From NCBI GenBank assembly GCA_964019425.1, contig OZ025860.1, positions 186,001-250,000 of the forward strand: a stretch of DNA of 64,000 nucleotides, read 5' to 3'. This stretch comes from Flectonema sp. DT1601 (lineage: Eukaryota > Euglenozoa > Diplonemea > Diplonemida > Diplonemidae). This document shows positions 41,101 through 53,364 of the stretch, in pieces. Below the pieces are notes generated by a model that did not search any database, had not been told where the DNA came from, and saw only the letters and a program-made list of their open reading frames with translations. The first letter of the stretch is position 1, and each line of letters begins with the position of its first letter. Made by a program: the position numbers and the translations under genes.

Positions 41101-41202
41101 TCCAACATCAAACCTCTGTGATTCTTGTTGACTGCCAGTGTCAAGGAATGCGAAATTCCTTCCCAACTCACCAGTATCCCCCTCTGAGTCGAGAAAATTC
41201 AT
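38101..41202 (-). CDS. UPF1: UPF1 RNA helicase (nonsense-mediated decay), 1033 aa
   Basis: A complete, uninterrupted orthologue, very close to animal UPF1. The Cys/His-rich domain that binds UPF2 spans about residues 85-210 ([43 protein letters not shown]). The stalk and 1B region follow ([24 protein letters not shown]). Superfamily 1 helicase motifs: QGPPGTGKT near 460, [20 protein letters not shown] near 612, [17 protein letters not shown] near 674, [16 protein letters not shown] near 804, and [11 protein letters not shown]. The C-terminal 120 residues are Gln/Asn/Gly-rich and end with a cluster of SQ dipeptides ([12 protein letters not shown]), the site class phosphorylated by the PIKK kinase SMG1 in animals. 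The N-terminus has His/Asp-rich low complexity. The protein works in the cytoplasm to degrade mRNAs with premature stops. Its acceptor is not clear; cttcaag about 21 nt upstream is possible. Confidence 0.97.
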   Translation of the reverse strand: MNFLDSEGDTGELGRNFAFLDTGSQQESQRFDVGGSTGFSESSRWKEDPITQPPMPVTQESSNYNDSVPEYSNHHSHHHDEDDDEPPEWACTYCGASDPATVAKCNATKKWFCNGRGQSSVSHIIYHLVRSKNKEVSLHPESPLGDTTLECYNCGSKNVFLLGFIPAKSESVVVLLCREPCLYSNQLQDMDWDVSQWMPLIDDKRFLSWLVKAPSEADQRPITTAQMNKLEEMWKENDNAAVTDLERPSPNDDPAPVQFYYEDAYHYQSVLGPLVRLEADYDKKMKESQAQSGIMVRWEISLNKRKIAYFDFVRDETDIRIVAGDELVLNHEGDSLNKSWQGIGQVVKIGSGLSGDEVAVEMRSSGVPTQLTTGWQITFAWKPTSFDRMHLALRSFAIDETSVSAFLYHRLLGHAVEPLNIRGALPKRFSVQGLPELNHSQVSAVRNVLQKPLSLIQGPPGTGKTVTSATIIYHLAKMNQGQILACAPSNVAVDHLTEKIHATGLRVVRLCAKSRETVSSCVDHLTLHVQVQTLASSAPVQTDLHKLQKLKNEIGELNAADDRRYLQCRRSVEMEILQTADVICTTTVNAGDHRLSKFRFKQVLVDESTQATEPECLIPLVLGAKQVVLVGDHCQLGPVIMCKQAAKAGLARSLFERLVMLGIRPIRLQVQYRMHPCLSEFPSNTFYEGTLQNGVTQIERVKDIDFPWPDPSRPMFFYNSIGQEEMSSSGTSYLNRTEAAMVEKILTALLKAGVTPDKIGVITPYEGQRSYVTNYMNRNGPLQAEAYAAIEVASVDSFQGREKDYIVLSCVRSNDYQGIGFLNNPRRLNVALTRAKCGLVVVGNAKVLSKQQLWNNLLVHFKDQQLVVEGPLSALKQSLVSLSKPRKFVNRYGGDYGIAGPMLNNGFVESAQAPPMFSNQSYSGHQSGAIGSGQVPQNSQQNPQANYGYQPGMAPAQQMKAYRDRVSENMNSGMYNPDGSKRQHPGGPPVGGPQGGHFGSQSQDGPISQMTLTGNTYSQSQSQSQNDTYGYIA

Positions 41203-41472
41203 TTTCTTTTCGTATGATCCTTACTTGAAGAAGTAATTGTTAAAACACACAAAACATAATCAAAATAATACAAACAACAATAACTGATTGAATAAAGTGA
41301 CTTTTAAAAAAAAAAATTTTTTTTTTTGCAACACGTCTTGTAAACAGAAGTCCTCGCAAAAAAAAAAAAAAAAAAGATGTAACAAATTTCGAAGATCAGT
41401 TAGTTTACGAAGTTTCAAAATTTAAAAAAAAAATTTAAAAAAAAAAAAAAGTAGTTGACAGGAAGCCACATA

Positions 41473-41529
41473 CTTGACTGTTGTCAAGGAAGCCAAAGCT
41501 CTGGAGAAGTACCAGTCATTCGGTACTCC
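41473..41529. ncRNA. Candidate structured RNA: two adjacent hairpins
   Basis: A perfect 6-bp stem with a 4-nt loop (CTTGAC tgtt GTCAAG, 41473-41488) is followed 20 nt later by GTACC agtcattc GGTAC (41509-41526). The second stem is extended by GGA/TCC across a small bulge. It sits in a GC-richer island inside AT-rich spacer. Strand and class are unknown; a UPF1 5'UTR or spacer element is equally possible. Confidence 0.3.
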
Positions 41530-41916
41530 ACTTCTACGAGTAACAGTTTTTTTGTGTGGTGATCGGAGTTTCCAAACAACAGATTAAAAAAAAAACGACA
41601 CAACAATGATAATAATATTTTTTTTTTTTTAAAAGAATATCTATGTTAACCTACAGCAGCCTATGTTAAGAAAAAAGTAATTGAATTATAAAAACGATTC
41701 TTCCCATGGGTACTCCTTCTATCAAAAAAAGGAATGAAACAAAAAAAATAAGTTTTATGTGATTGTAGGAAAAAAACATGAAATCACTGGATACAACAAG
41801 AGAGGTGTATCTTCACTGTGATTTTCCTTTTTAATTGAAAAACTTGTTAAAAAATTGGCGAAATTTTCGTCAGGCAGGCTAGGGCTGGAATTAGTAGAGG
41901 AATAAACAAAAAAAAA

Positions 41917-41930
<14 letters not shown>

Positions 41931-41953
<23 letters not shown>

Positions 41954-41957
41954 GAAA
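41931..41957. repeat. (AAAAG)n microsatellite
   Basis: About four to five units of aaaag follow a long A-run. A simple sequence repeat, probably from replication slippage. Confidence 0.9.
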
Positions 41958-42593
41958 CCCCAAAATAAATAAATACGGGTTATAGAAATGTGACTTCAAA
42001 AAAAAAAAAAACACCTATACAAAATTACTCAAAATAAATTAATACATTTTATCAAAACTAGGAAACGGTTTACCCACAGAAACCACCATTCATATGTGCC
42101 GCTATACTTTGATTCATCTCAGAGAGAGAAAACTGAATAGCATGGTGGAAAAAGACGGCACCTCACTACTTTGTTTTTTTTTGTTTGTGCGTAACCGGAA
42201 ACAAGCCTATAAAGTAAGGGGTGTTAACGTTACGCTGCCACAATTATCTTTCGCTCGTAAAACATGTCTTCGAGATGAAAATATAAAGAATAATACAATA
42301 AGACAGAATATCAACTTCGAATCTGTAGTTTTTTTTTTTTTTTTTTTTTTTTTCCTACTCCGTTCCTCTCTTAGTTATGTTAGACTTACAAAATTATTTA
42401 AAACTAAAAAAATAAAAAAAATAAAAAAAAGAAGAAGAAGAAGAAGCCCTGACGATCCTCAGAGATATATCGCAGCTCATCATTTTTTTTTTTTTTTTTT
42501 TTTTTCAAAATTTTATAATTCCCACAATAAGCAAACATTTATGAATTGCTGTACAACCTGACATGATTAACTATACTATTAATTAAATAAGAG

Positions 42594-42624
<31 letters not shown>

Positions 42625-42660
42625 TTTCCCATCAAGGCTCAATAATAAAAAACACATAAT

Positions 42661-42688
<28 letters not shown>

Positions 42689-42693
<5 letters not shown>

Positions 42694-45600
42694 AAATATC
42701 AGCATCTAAATGAAGATGAAATTCTATTCTCCCGAGGAGGGAAAGTACGTTGAGAAGCTCTTCGCGATGATCTTTTGAGAGAAGAAGAGCGTTGGAGGAG
42801 TACCACTTTTTAAGGAACTCTTGATTCTCTTCCTCCATATCAAAGAGTGTTTCGATGTAAAGTTTCAAGTGATGAAAATTAACAGAATAGCAGATTAAAG
42901 CTCTTAGCTTAAGATCATTAATGGATCGTTCAGAACGCGAAGCTGATTTCGAAATTTTCTTTTCTATCACTGCTTGCACTGTTGGTATCGCCTGACCTAG
43001 TAGCTTCGAACCCGTATCACCAAAACATTTACTTTTTTTATTGTTAGAAGCTTCAATAAAATGCCACAAGTGTCTAGTCGTCCCTTTTAATATTTTAATC
43101 ATACCCGGAGGTCGTTCTAAAAAACCAGAAGCCATGACGGCAGTCACTGCCGGACACAATCGTTCTCTTACTATAATACCGACGGTGTGGTGGACTCCTT
43201 CGTCGAATAGTTCCATCTTGTGTTTTGTTCCACTTCCTTTCATTGTGATGTAGTAGTTTGAGAGATATTTAACAGCAATGCGAAGCATTATTAAGGGATC
43301 AGTGGTAGCGTGGAAACCATCTTTGTCAGACAACATAAGAGATAGATCAATGTCGGGTTTTGATTGACGGCGTTTCACATCAGGAGACGCTGCCGTTTCA
43401 ATTGTTGATGTTGGCGTTTCTGAATTCACTAAAATGGTACTAATAGAAGGAGATGACGGATCGTTGTCATTTTGATTTTCAATTTTTTGTTTTTCTTCAG
43501 GTAGTTCTGGTGGCTGATGATCAGCATCAATTGCTATCAAGTACGCCTCATCATCAGCAGACAACACATACTTAAAGTCAAACCTAAATGTACTTAGAGG
43601 CAATAACATGTCAGCAAAGAACTGTTTATGGTTAGAAAATAAACACTCGGAAGACGCATATAAATCTTTTAATTTTTCAGAAAAGATAACGTCTTGTATA
43701 ACTGATGAGAATCTACCTGAATGCATTAGATAGTGAAGAAAGAGAGTATTCACATCAAGTTTTGTTTGAATTCGTTTCTTCGTAGTCGTAAACTCTCCCA
43801 TCGCTTGTTCAGTTGGAAATGACGTTCCTCTAATTTCTTCGAAGACGTCAATAACGTTGCGATCAGTCTTTTTAAAAAACGACACAGTCTTTTTCTTTAA
43901 TCCGGTTGTAATGCAAGCTTTCCAAGCATCAACATAATTATCAGTTAACTCACAAGGAATGCATCTGAGGAGACCTCCAGCATCACGTTCGGAATTCTGT
44001 TGGACCTCAACGAGAGCTTTTCGAAGCTCAGTTAAATGAGGTGAGTTTGATGGGGCAAGTGGGACTTCTGTTTCTTTTGGTTGTTGTTCTTCAATTTGAG
44101 GTTCTGGTTCTGGTTCAACTTCCTCTTCTTCATCAACAGTTGATGCAACGAATGACTCAGAATCGTTATCGTCATCAGTTGGTTGAGGAGGAGTAGCAAT
44201 AATAATTGGATTCGGACTAGCCTCACTCTCTTTAATCTGATCAGGTAATTCTTTATCAACATCACTATCATTGTTCCCAGATGGAGAGAGCTGACTAAAC
44301 ATCTGTTCATCGAGTTCCTTCAGTACTTCGATTCCTTCTAATAAAAGTTCATCTGTTGGATCAAGTCCTTTATAGTTACATTCCTCAATAGACTTCTGTA
44401 AATCATATTTATTCCTTGAAGCTATGCCTTCAGATAATGCTTTACAAGCTTGGTGTAGTTCAGTTATCTTTAGTCGATATCCACCCCAGGCTTTGCTTAT
44501 TTTACAAAGTGATTCTGGATCTAGTTCATCTATGTGTAATTTTAAAAATGCTAGGTATGCTTCTTCATCATTACTGCTGAGGACTTCGTCTATGTATTTT
44601 ACCAAAGCTTTTCGTTTTTGCTCTGCCTTACCTCCGATGAGAAAATCGCACAGCTCTAAGGAAGATTCGAGTATCTCCATTGCTGTTTTTAAATCTTTAT
44701 TATCAATAGTTTGTAAGTTAACCTTTGTGTCTGCCAGTAAAGCATAACAATTCTGTTTTAGTTTTGATAGGTAGGAAGTATCTGGAGAAGGTACAGCCTT
44801 CATCTGATCTAGCTTGTTAGATACTCGTTTAGCTTTTTGTAATGCCTTCTTTGCTATTCGATCTTCTTTTTCTATTCTGAGAGTTTCTTTTGATTGTAAT
44901 CTATTTTGCAGTGCTTGTAAACGTTTTTCATGTGTGAGTTGAAGTGCTTTTTGTTTAATGTTTGTCTCTTCTGTTAGTTTCCTGTTTCTCTCAGCTTCAG
45001 CATGAAAAATTTCGAACTTTTGACGTAAGAAATCCAGAGTCCTTCTCTTGCTTTCTAATGATTGGAATTTTTCTATTTCAGGAAGTATACTTTGAAGAGA
45101 ATGAAGATGTGATAAGAGCTCGTTGTCTGATAGCTGATTGATTGTTGTGACGACCTTAGAACAGGTTTTTAAAATATTCTTCGCTTTGTCTTTAACGTTG
45201 CATCGTTCGTTCCAATTTTCTAACTCTACTTTCGCATTTTCAACTGACTTCAGCACATCTGTATCAGTACTCTGAATAGCAGCGAATGCCGATACTGGAC
45301 GATCCTCTGCAATCATTTTCTTAATAGTTTTATTATGTCTGCATGTTTCTAATGCTGGCTTTGAGAGACTTACTATTTTACTTTCAGCTTTCTGCCATGA
45401 GATGGTGCATAACTCTTCTGCCTCGGTTACCCATTTCTGGGTTACTAAGTTATAGATTAACTCTTCTATGTTTGGGGGATCTACTCCCGGAGTGTCTTCT
45501 TTGAGCTCAGACAGCTTTGATTCAAATCCCAACCACATCTTATCGAGTTCTATATTTAATGACGTTGCGTGGATAGGATCACTTTCAGCAAGAGATTGGT

Positions 45601-48600
45601 ATTCTAATTCAGAGCAGTATATTTGATAAGCACTCTTTGACAAGTCACTATTGACGTGGTACTCTTCAGGTAGATTATAACAAGTTAGGGATCGATAATT
45701 CTTTTCAAACATTCTACGGGCATATGCCGAAGATGCTCCCTGCATTATGCATCTTTTCAGTTCTACCATTTGAATTGCTGCTGAGAATTGTAGCTTTAAC
45801 TCCCCCTTTGCTGAGTCTGTTGCCAGTTTACTCAGAAGAATGTCAACGTGGTCACAATCTATTTTTGACATTCCTTTACCGCTATTTAGCATCGCAGATA
45901 CATCTCTTTTCGTTGCTTCAATTGCTTGCATGTTTTCAAGTGCGGCGTCGCGTTTTTCCTTCAAAGACGCTATCGGGTCTCTAGTCTTTAACCAAGTAGT
46001 GACTCCCAACATGTTTGAAAGGAATTTTGCTGGAGAATCTGCTGTTGCAGATTTATTACCATTCGTTGGAGCGAAAAAAAATATGATTTTTTGGTCACCG
46101 GAAACATCAGCTCCTCCGTTGTGAACGAAACCTATACAAGACCTATCTTGGATGGTTAATTCTTTAGCGTGTTTTACAGTTGTGGATCTAGAATCTGTAG
46201 ATTGGTACAATGTAGTTCTACTAATAACTTTATTCTCGTAAGATATCATATCAGATGTTAGTATTGTAGTAAGTTCTTCAATGTTTTCATCAAAGTTAAT
46301 AAACTGTTCCTGTTCAATTAGCTCTAATGCTTTGACTTGGAGGTCGTCGGTTTCAACAGAGGCGGCTTTTAGTCTCGCGCGATTGATGATTTCCCTTTGA
46401 TCATCAGGTTTTATAAGACCGAGTCTCTCTCCTCGTTGTAATTCGAATGTGACGTCTGCTGTTCCAACAGTATGGAGTACTCTGTCGAGACGTGATTGAA
46501 TCCATCTATCATGAGCCTTCCCAACTGATGAAGGATTAAAGTGACAAGTCAAGACTGGATCACTCAAATCTGATGGTGTTTTAGCATATGGAGTCAGAGC
46601 ATTACCACTTCCTCGAACAAACCCTTCAGGTTGATCTGTATACAGAATAGGAATTTCACAGAGAATCTGTGCAGCAGTATCCGACAGCATGTCATAAGGA
46701 GTCCAGTCTAATCGACTATTACACAACGAGGAGATGAAGTCTTCTGATTTTGTTGGTTCAAAATGAAGAAGAACATCATCCCGAACAGTGCTGATGTCTT
46801 GTTCTTCAAAAGGTGCGAATATATCTCCAAATTGAGAACTCAAAAGACTACTATTTCTACACATCGTTAGTAGTGTCGTAAGCCTCTGAACATCTTCAAA
46901 GGTTGCGGGGAATATTTCAAACACTAATCGATCGTGGACACTTTTAAGAAAGATTCTATCTGCCAGTTTATAACTCTTCTCCAAAGCGAGTGCTATTATG
47001 TGTTTGGGAGTTTTCCAAAATTCCTGTAGCTTCATCTGATTATCTGGTTCAGCTTTATACCGAATGGTAACCGTACAGTATAATGTTTGTAACAGAACAT
47101 CTTGATTCCCACTCGTATTAACCCTTATACCTGCGATATAAGGAAGTGGTACTCTCTTACTAATCTCAAGACGCTTTTCATGATGGCCATCATCTTTTCT
47201 GTCACGTCGGATAAGGTAAACTGCAGTTCTAGTAACTGCTACAAAATATTTTTTCCGTTCGAATTCACGTTGATTTCCTTCGACACGCTTTGCTAACTGA
47301 CCATCAGCTGTTCCACTAAAACAGATAGCAATCTCATTGTATTGAGTTAAGAGAGCAATGACTGCTTCGCATTCTGCTAATAATATGAAATCACAATGAC
47401 ACGATTCTAACATAACCTGCGGAAATGATTCCGCCTCACTATTCCGAGCAACAATTCGAAGTTGTTTAGTAAAATCAACAGTTCTCATCTGCCAATTCTG
47501 TTTTGACCTTGAAAATCTATATACGAGGTACGCCTTTAGTTTAAATAAATCCGATGTTCGCATCCTAACAAGTAAATCTCTTGATTTAAATCCGATGATG
47601 GCTTCTTTTGGTTCACTGTGACATTCTACAATATAAACAAGTTCACGAAGGGGTGCAAAGAACTCTTTGTCTTTTGATACTAAAAAAGGTTTCGAATCAC
47701 CTGCATATATATGGATTGAATCAGCGGTAATTATTATAATCTTTTCGTGACTGTCTCCGTCAACGATGCAGTTTGCAGCGAATCGAATTTTTTTTTTTTG
47801 TTTTCCTTGGTTTTCTGGTTCATCATGAAATCGATGGGTTTCCTCAACCATTTTCGCAAGTTCGCTTGGACGGGAGCTTTTTCCAGCATCTTCCAATCGA
47901 TGTAAGTATTCAACGTCATTCACACACTGAAATACAGCATTCCCTCTACTGCTTGTCAGACATGCTGTCGGGACGTTTATCAAATCAGCAGCTTTTTCCA
48001 GTTCTGGTGCTAATCCAGCACCGTGTGTTCTGAATTCAGATAGTAAATGCTTTGCTGTTGCTTGTTTTAAGTCTACTAGGTGTTCACCAACCTTGCCACC
48101 AACTTTTTTTAAATTTCCCTTAAGAGCTTTTCTTATACTTCTACTTCCTTCATTTATTAATCTGTTTGTCAGGAATGTTGTCGCAGTTGCAATGTCTTTG
48201 CCGAGTTTTGCTTGGTTCCAAATTTTTGCTTTTGTTTGTGCCCTGACTGGTATTTCAGGCATGAAATACTTTATGAAGATACCATAGAAAGAATCTTGAG
48301 GACTCTCTTGGTGATCAATTGGCTTGAATAACTTATCACCAGTAGTACACTGTACAAGAATAAACCCTTCAATAGGTTCCGTAACCAAGGCTTGCACATC
48401 TTTGTACTCTGAACGACTGCTAATGACTGCTCCTGAGGGAGTGAAAAAGTACAATGCTTGGTCAGTGCATACCAAAATTTTCAGTTCTTGTCCTTGTAAT
48501 CCCTCAGCATAAACACGTTGTGATAGGGTTACAGAAGAATCACCGTTCATTCGAAGTTGAGGATAAACATCTAAACGAGCACTGGCCATACCCATGGAAT

Positions 48601-49618
48601 CAAGTCTTCCATGAGCTGTTGTTAATGGAGCATAGGTATCCTTTACTGATCGTTTGATACAGTTTAGAATGTCTTCAGAGTTCCGTCTTTGAATTCTCTC
48701 TGATGACGTTAATTGAAAAGCTTCATCGAGTATTTCAACAAACACCTTCGACATCTCTTCAGTTGCGAATATCAATAAATAATCATGGACGTCTGGATAT
48801 ATGATCGCTAATTGGTTCCTTTTTTTTGAATTAAACATCACGTGAGTTATGTCATAAATAGGTACCTTTGTTGTATGAGCTCTGAACTCACCTTGACGTA
48901 GTATATATAATGTAGAAGCAGCAATAAAGACTAACCTTTCTTGTTCTTTATCTTTGCTGCTGAGTTTGAATACTTTGCTGGAAAAGGTGATGCGATCTGG
49001 TCTGGCAATGGAAGCGCATTTTTCATGTTTTTTTGTATCGAGATAGTGTTTTGTAGATGGAGCTGCGTGTTCCTTTTTCTTGCGACGGGGAGTGTGGATG
49101 AACTCCTCATCATCTTCAGAACTACTATACTCGCTGTGCTTCTTAGTGGAGAGCGGATCAGAGTCGTTGCTGCTGTCATTGGAAAATGCACTGCCGGCTG
49201 ATTCCTCATCGGAAGAGTCATTTTGGTCTCGGGTGTTACCAACAATGTATCGCGATAGCAGTTCTACCCAGGCGTTGCATTGTCGGTCAAGTGCCGCGAA
49301 TATGTATCGTTTCTTGCTGCATAATATTGCAAAGCACTGTCCTAAATATTGTATTGAATCGAGACCCTCGTCTGAAGATTGTTTTTCAGTTAAAGCAGTA
49401 ATATTATTCATTTCTGATGTTTTTATACAACCGAGTGGATTTGCACCCTTCTTCGCGGCATAAAATAACTCTCCTTCGCCGTCTTCTCGTTCTGTAAACC
49501 AAACCCATCGTTGCCGCCAAGGTTTCATCCATTTTCTCATTCTTTTTCTCTTCCCTCCTCCAACAACCTCTTTGCTTATCTTCTTAACTGGACCCTCCAT
49601 TATGATGTCGCCCGCCAT
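42689..49618 (-). CDS. PH / TH1-like / coiled-coil / double RUN protein, 2309 aa
   Basis: One 6.9-kb frame. Residues 1-125 form a PH domain (basic MKPWRQRWVWFTE strand, final helix CNAWVELLSRYI). Residues about 205-310, 360-450 and 600-900 contain several PH-like/myosin-TH1-like modules with the recurring pattern 'surface strand, then Y-I/L-R' (ERLVFIAASTLYILRQGEF; KILVCTDQALYFFTPSG; KYFVAVTRTAVYLIRRD). About 1450-1800 is helical with coiled coil (KKALQKAKRVSNKLDQMKAV). An acidic Glu/Pro-rich linker follows (VDEEEEVEPEPEPQIEEQQP). Two RUN-like domains close the protein: about 1860-2020 (ending FFADMLLPLSTFRFDFKYVL) and 2105-2309 (LKLRALICYSVNFHHLKLYI, then the typical end LLNVLSLLGRIEFHLHLD). 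RUN domains serve as effectors of Rab- and Rap-type GTPases, so a membrane-trafficking tether is likely. The TAA stop runs directly into an A-run of about 27. Confidence 0.85.
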
Positions 49619-51305
49619 CGTTAATGGAATATTGTTCCTTTTGTGAATAGGGTTATAAAATTTAGAGTTTTCTTAACAATAACGGATGCATTTGCATTTG
49701 CTGTTGAGAAAAGAGTACTGTAACTTCAGCAGTTTACATCGTCAAAGATATTTTATGTGCAGCATGTATTAACTTAAAAAGTTAATTCTCGAGTGGTGCC
49801 CAGGGTAGGTAGGAAGAAGGGGAGATAGAAGAAGTTTTTTTTTTTTTTTTTTCTCTTTTAACTTATTCTCTTCTTATTTTTTTTAAATTTTTTTTCTTTT
49901 TTTTTTTATTGTTTCTTTTGAATTACATCTCAGCAGTAGCAATAAATACAAAAAAAAGATTGGGGGGAAGGAGAAAAAAAGAAAAAAAAAAGTCACAGAA
50001 AGAACAAAAGAGACCCGAACACGTGCATATTAAGCAACACAGGCGTCTTTAGTTCTTTTTATTCTCTTATCGTATTTTTACTTCTGCTAACTGTATTTCG
50101 GGGAAGACGATAGAGAGGTAAACCTCTTGAGAGTAACATGGGGATCTAGTCACGTTTCTTCTTTACTACAAAAAAAGTGGGGGGAAAAGAAGAAGAAAAA
50201 AACCTCATAAAAACACAATCTCAAAAAAGTACATAGTTGCCGCACTGTGCAGCACAGCAACCAACACTAAGTCGGACTGCTTTTAGAGAGGCTAACACAC
50301 ATTTTAAAAAAAAAAACTCTACACAAACAACTTGTGTGCTCTAACAGTACCAATATAACCACTAAATTACGCTTTAAGAATACACAAGAAGGGGATGTAG
50401 AATCCAAGGAAGGCCTCATATGGAACGACAAACACCGAGGTCGTGCTATCAGCCCTCCCGCTGAACCATAGCAACATAAAAAAGGTAACCGCAGCGAGGC
50501 AACGCATACGGAGATGTGAGGTGTGGGATAATAATATAGCACAGGAAAGGATTCATTTTTCCGAACAGAGGCGGTGGGTCCCCTTTGCGGATATGACCTT
50601 CGGTAACCGTGTTGCATCAAACAACGGTAAAAATATAAAAGAAATACACAACACCAGTAACACTATTCACACGCTGAAAATAAAAAAAAAGTAAACCAGT
50701 ACAGCTGCGTACAAGATCTAGAATACCTAAAACTATTGCCTCGTGGAACACTTCACAATTCACACCTAACTTCCTCTGTAGGGATAGTTAGTATCCACAT
50801 CGACAGGGTAAAAGAAATTCTGATTGCTGTCAGTTCAATGACTGCCCTATTAGTTATAACTAGGTACCGCTCTTATTAAGAGTTAGAAGTTGTCTTAATC
50901 AAAAGAGACACCAACATTGTAACTTGTGTTTGTCATAAACGTGATTTTGCTGTACTGCAGCTCTAAGTACTGGATAAGGGGGAAAAGAAAAAAGATAAAA
51001 AGAAACAAGAGTTTGTCAGAAAAGTACAGAACTGATGACCACGAGGGGGGTATGGGTAGCCCGCATCAGTAAGGACCCAATCGCGAAGATTGTAGTTTTA
51101 TAGCTTCGGCTGGTAGTGATCGACTCCCAGCTCACCTTGCTCAGAGGCTAACAGGTTGAAAACAACTACAGAAAATAAAAAAGAAGGTGAAAACAGGTAC
51201 ATCCGGAGAGACAAGGAAGCGAGTAGAGGTTGTTTTGCGATGGCAAAACAATTCGCGGCTAGTTTGCATTCCCTTTTTTTTTTTTTTTTTTTTAATACCA
51301 ATGTG

Positions 51306-51342
<37 letters not shown>

Positions 51343-52576
51343 AATATTTGAAAAAATAAATAAAAACAATAAAATAGTTGTGCAGTTCAACATTTCCAAT
51401 TCTCGAGTCTAATGCGCTCACGAACAAAGCTCATCGGCTAGTACCGACCTGCCCTACAGAAAGCAACAGAATTAGACACAAGGCAAGAAGTATGAATTAC
51501 GAAAAAGAGAAAGATTACTTTTATCCAACAAGACGAAGGGGAACGGTCAATAAGCCGAAACTAATCCGCAGCAAGATCACTGGTCAGATTACTCGTATGT
51601 TCGCAAGTTAGCTACCCGACAAAGAAAATTATGATCATCGTGTCAGCAGGTTCGGCTCCTATAGACCTGTATATGCTACTCCAAAACAGCCTTCTGAAAG
51701 AATAGTAACAAAAAAAAAAAAAAACAGGGAGACAAAAATATATTGCACAGTTTTTTTCAGCCCGAAAAGAAATATATGATCTGAAAATAAGCGTTGTACG
51801 AACAAAGCGACGGGCAACATTACCTAACAGCAACTAATAATTACAATAGTAGTCATGTGGTGTGTACTAAAGATTTAAAGTTATTGTTTATAAAAAGCAA
51901 TAAGCAAAAAAAAAAAAAAAAAAAAAAAGATTGGATTCAAAAATAAGAAGATTCACTATGCATTTAAAAAAAAAAAAAAGAAAAAAGGCAATAAAGCCCT
52001 CCAAAAAAAAAGTTATCTCATTGGCAAGCATGAAGCTAGAGAAAAGAATTATATAAAGTGGATAGCAGCTTATTTCATATAGAAGCGGGTCTTGCGAATA
52101 AGAAAAAGAGAACGAGAGAACACACACAGTGACGTCATTTTAATTCATCTCTGCTGTGAATACACAGACAGAGTTCTCTTATTCCTTGCCAAAAATTAGC
52201 CTACTCTTCATTTGATTAACAAATTTATCAAAGACAGTTAGGAATGCAAAAGTTCTTTTATTTTCTTTCATTTTCCTTTCATATTTCACAAACTGATCGC
52301 AAATCAGCAAAAACAGTCTCAAATGCATTAAAAGGAGTGAGTGATACCAGATAGCGGCTCGACTCTACGTCCATATGAGTACAAAGCGCATGAGAGACTG
52401 TTGCTGTTTGCAGATATTCATATTTAACAAGATCACTTCCACTGCTACGTCAAGAGATCGCAGTAACACAGCAAGAGTATTATTTCCAAATACACGAGCA
52501 ATTAGCATCGGGAAAATATAAAATGCATTCGTTTGCTCTTTAAGAATTTAAAATTAACTCCGCTGCGTACCGTAGA

Positions 52577-52654
52577 TTGCGAACTATCTAAAAAATTCAG
52601 ATAGTGCAAAGTGGATGCTATAAAGGGGATGAGATTTGCGACGCCAAACGTCGC
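52577..52654. ncRNA. Candidate structured RNA: two strong hairpins
   Basis: Hairpin 1: TTGC, two bulged bases, ACTATCT, a 9-nt loop, AGATAGT, GCAA (52577-52609), an 11-bp stem. Hairpin 2: GCGACG, loop ccaaa, CGTCGC (52638-52654). They are 28 nt apart in a GC-richer island, with nothing coding around. Two perfect stems this close suggest selection for RNA structure. Strand, ends and class cannot be fixed from sequence alone. Confidence 0.4.
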
Positions 52655-53346
52655 TGACTGTGGACAAAAAGAAGAAGAAGAAGAAAGAAAGGTAGGAGAG
52701 CTAAGTATAAAGTATACGAGAACTAATTATTTCACATATCACCGGAGGAAATCCAAATTTCGCAGCAAAGCTTTCGATTAATCTTTTAGACAGTAGATCA
52801 ACAGTTCGATTAAGCAACTACACCAACTGTCCTGTCCTCCGATTGGTGAGTCCCAAGGAAACATAGCAACAGTGAGGAATGGAAATTGTCACAACTGACC
52901 TCTATTGCACGAGTCTTTTCACGCAGAAAGACTTATTGCCAGCGTGTGAACGCAGCACAGATGCAACAGCCAATTTAAGACAACAGAGACTTCTAACCTT
53001 CAACAAGTACTATGCGGAACTTAACAAAAACAACACCGATTTAGCGAATCTAGTGCACGTCAAGCAGGGTTCGAACAGGAGAATACTACAAAGGAGGATG
53101 GAAGGTTTTACTTTTGGCACATAGGCATGAGCCTAATACTGGACGGAATGTGAGACTGAGCTCATTGTCAACAACCAAATCATTTTGGGGGTAGGTTGGG
53201 AGTTTTTCTGTTTTCTTTTTTTCGGAGACTATTTAAGTTTTGCATCTTACAAGCGGTCCTTTTTTTTTTTTTTTTCATATTTAATAATGCTTACAAATGG
53301 AGGGATACTCCATGAAAAGAAAAGTGTTGCGATCCTGCTGCAACGT

Positions 53347-53364
53347 TTCCACGCTAGCGTGGAA
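53347..53364. repeat. 18-bp perfect palindrome
   Basis: TTCCACGCTAGCGTGGAA equals its own reverse complement and is GC-richer than its surroundings. It could be a binding site for a dimeric protein or chance (roughly one such site is expected in a few hundred kb of random sequence). Confidence 0.6.

Larger units (their letters stand above)
41203..42688. other. 1.5-kb spacer with homopolymers, a microsatellite and a hairpin island
   Basis: Lies between the RUN-domain gene and UPF1. It contains A/T runs throughout, an (AAAAG)n microsatellite near 41931-41957, a (GAA)n stretch near 42428-42446, and a balanced-composition island at 41460-41590 with two adjacent hairpins. No believable coding frame on either strand. 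Confidence 0.6.

Noticed and set aside
42661-42691. The stop codon of the 2309-aa gene runs directly into an A-run of about 27 (also the HNH gene at 35760-35777, and GCP3 about 20 nt after its stop), as in a retrocopied mRNA with its poly(A) tail.
   Set aside because: GCP3 keeps introns, so it is not a retrocopy. A and T runs of this length occur everywhere in the spacers and in both orientations. No target-site duplications were seen.
52879-53124. An 81-codon plus-strand frame with normal composition; similar ones at 51378-51611 and 50443-50694.
   Set aside because: No recognisable domain, no acceptor-like tract before the start, and opposite strand to every supported gene. Kept only as a weak possibility.
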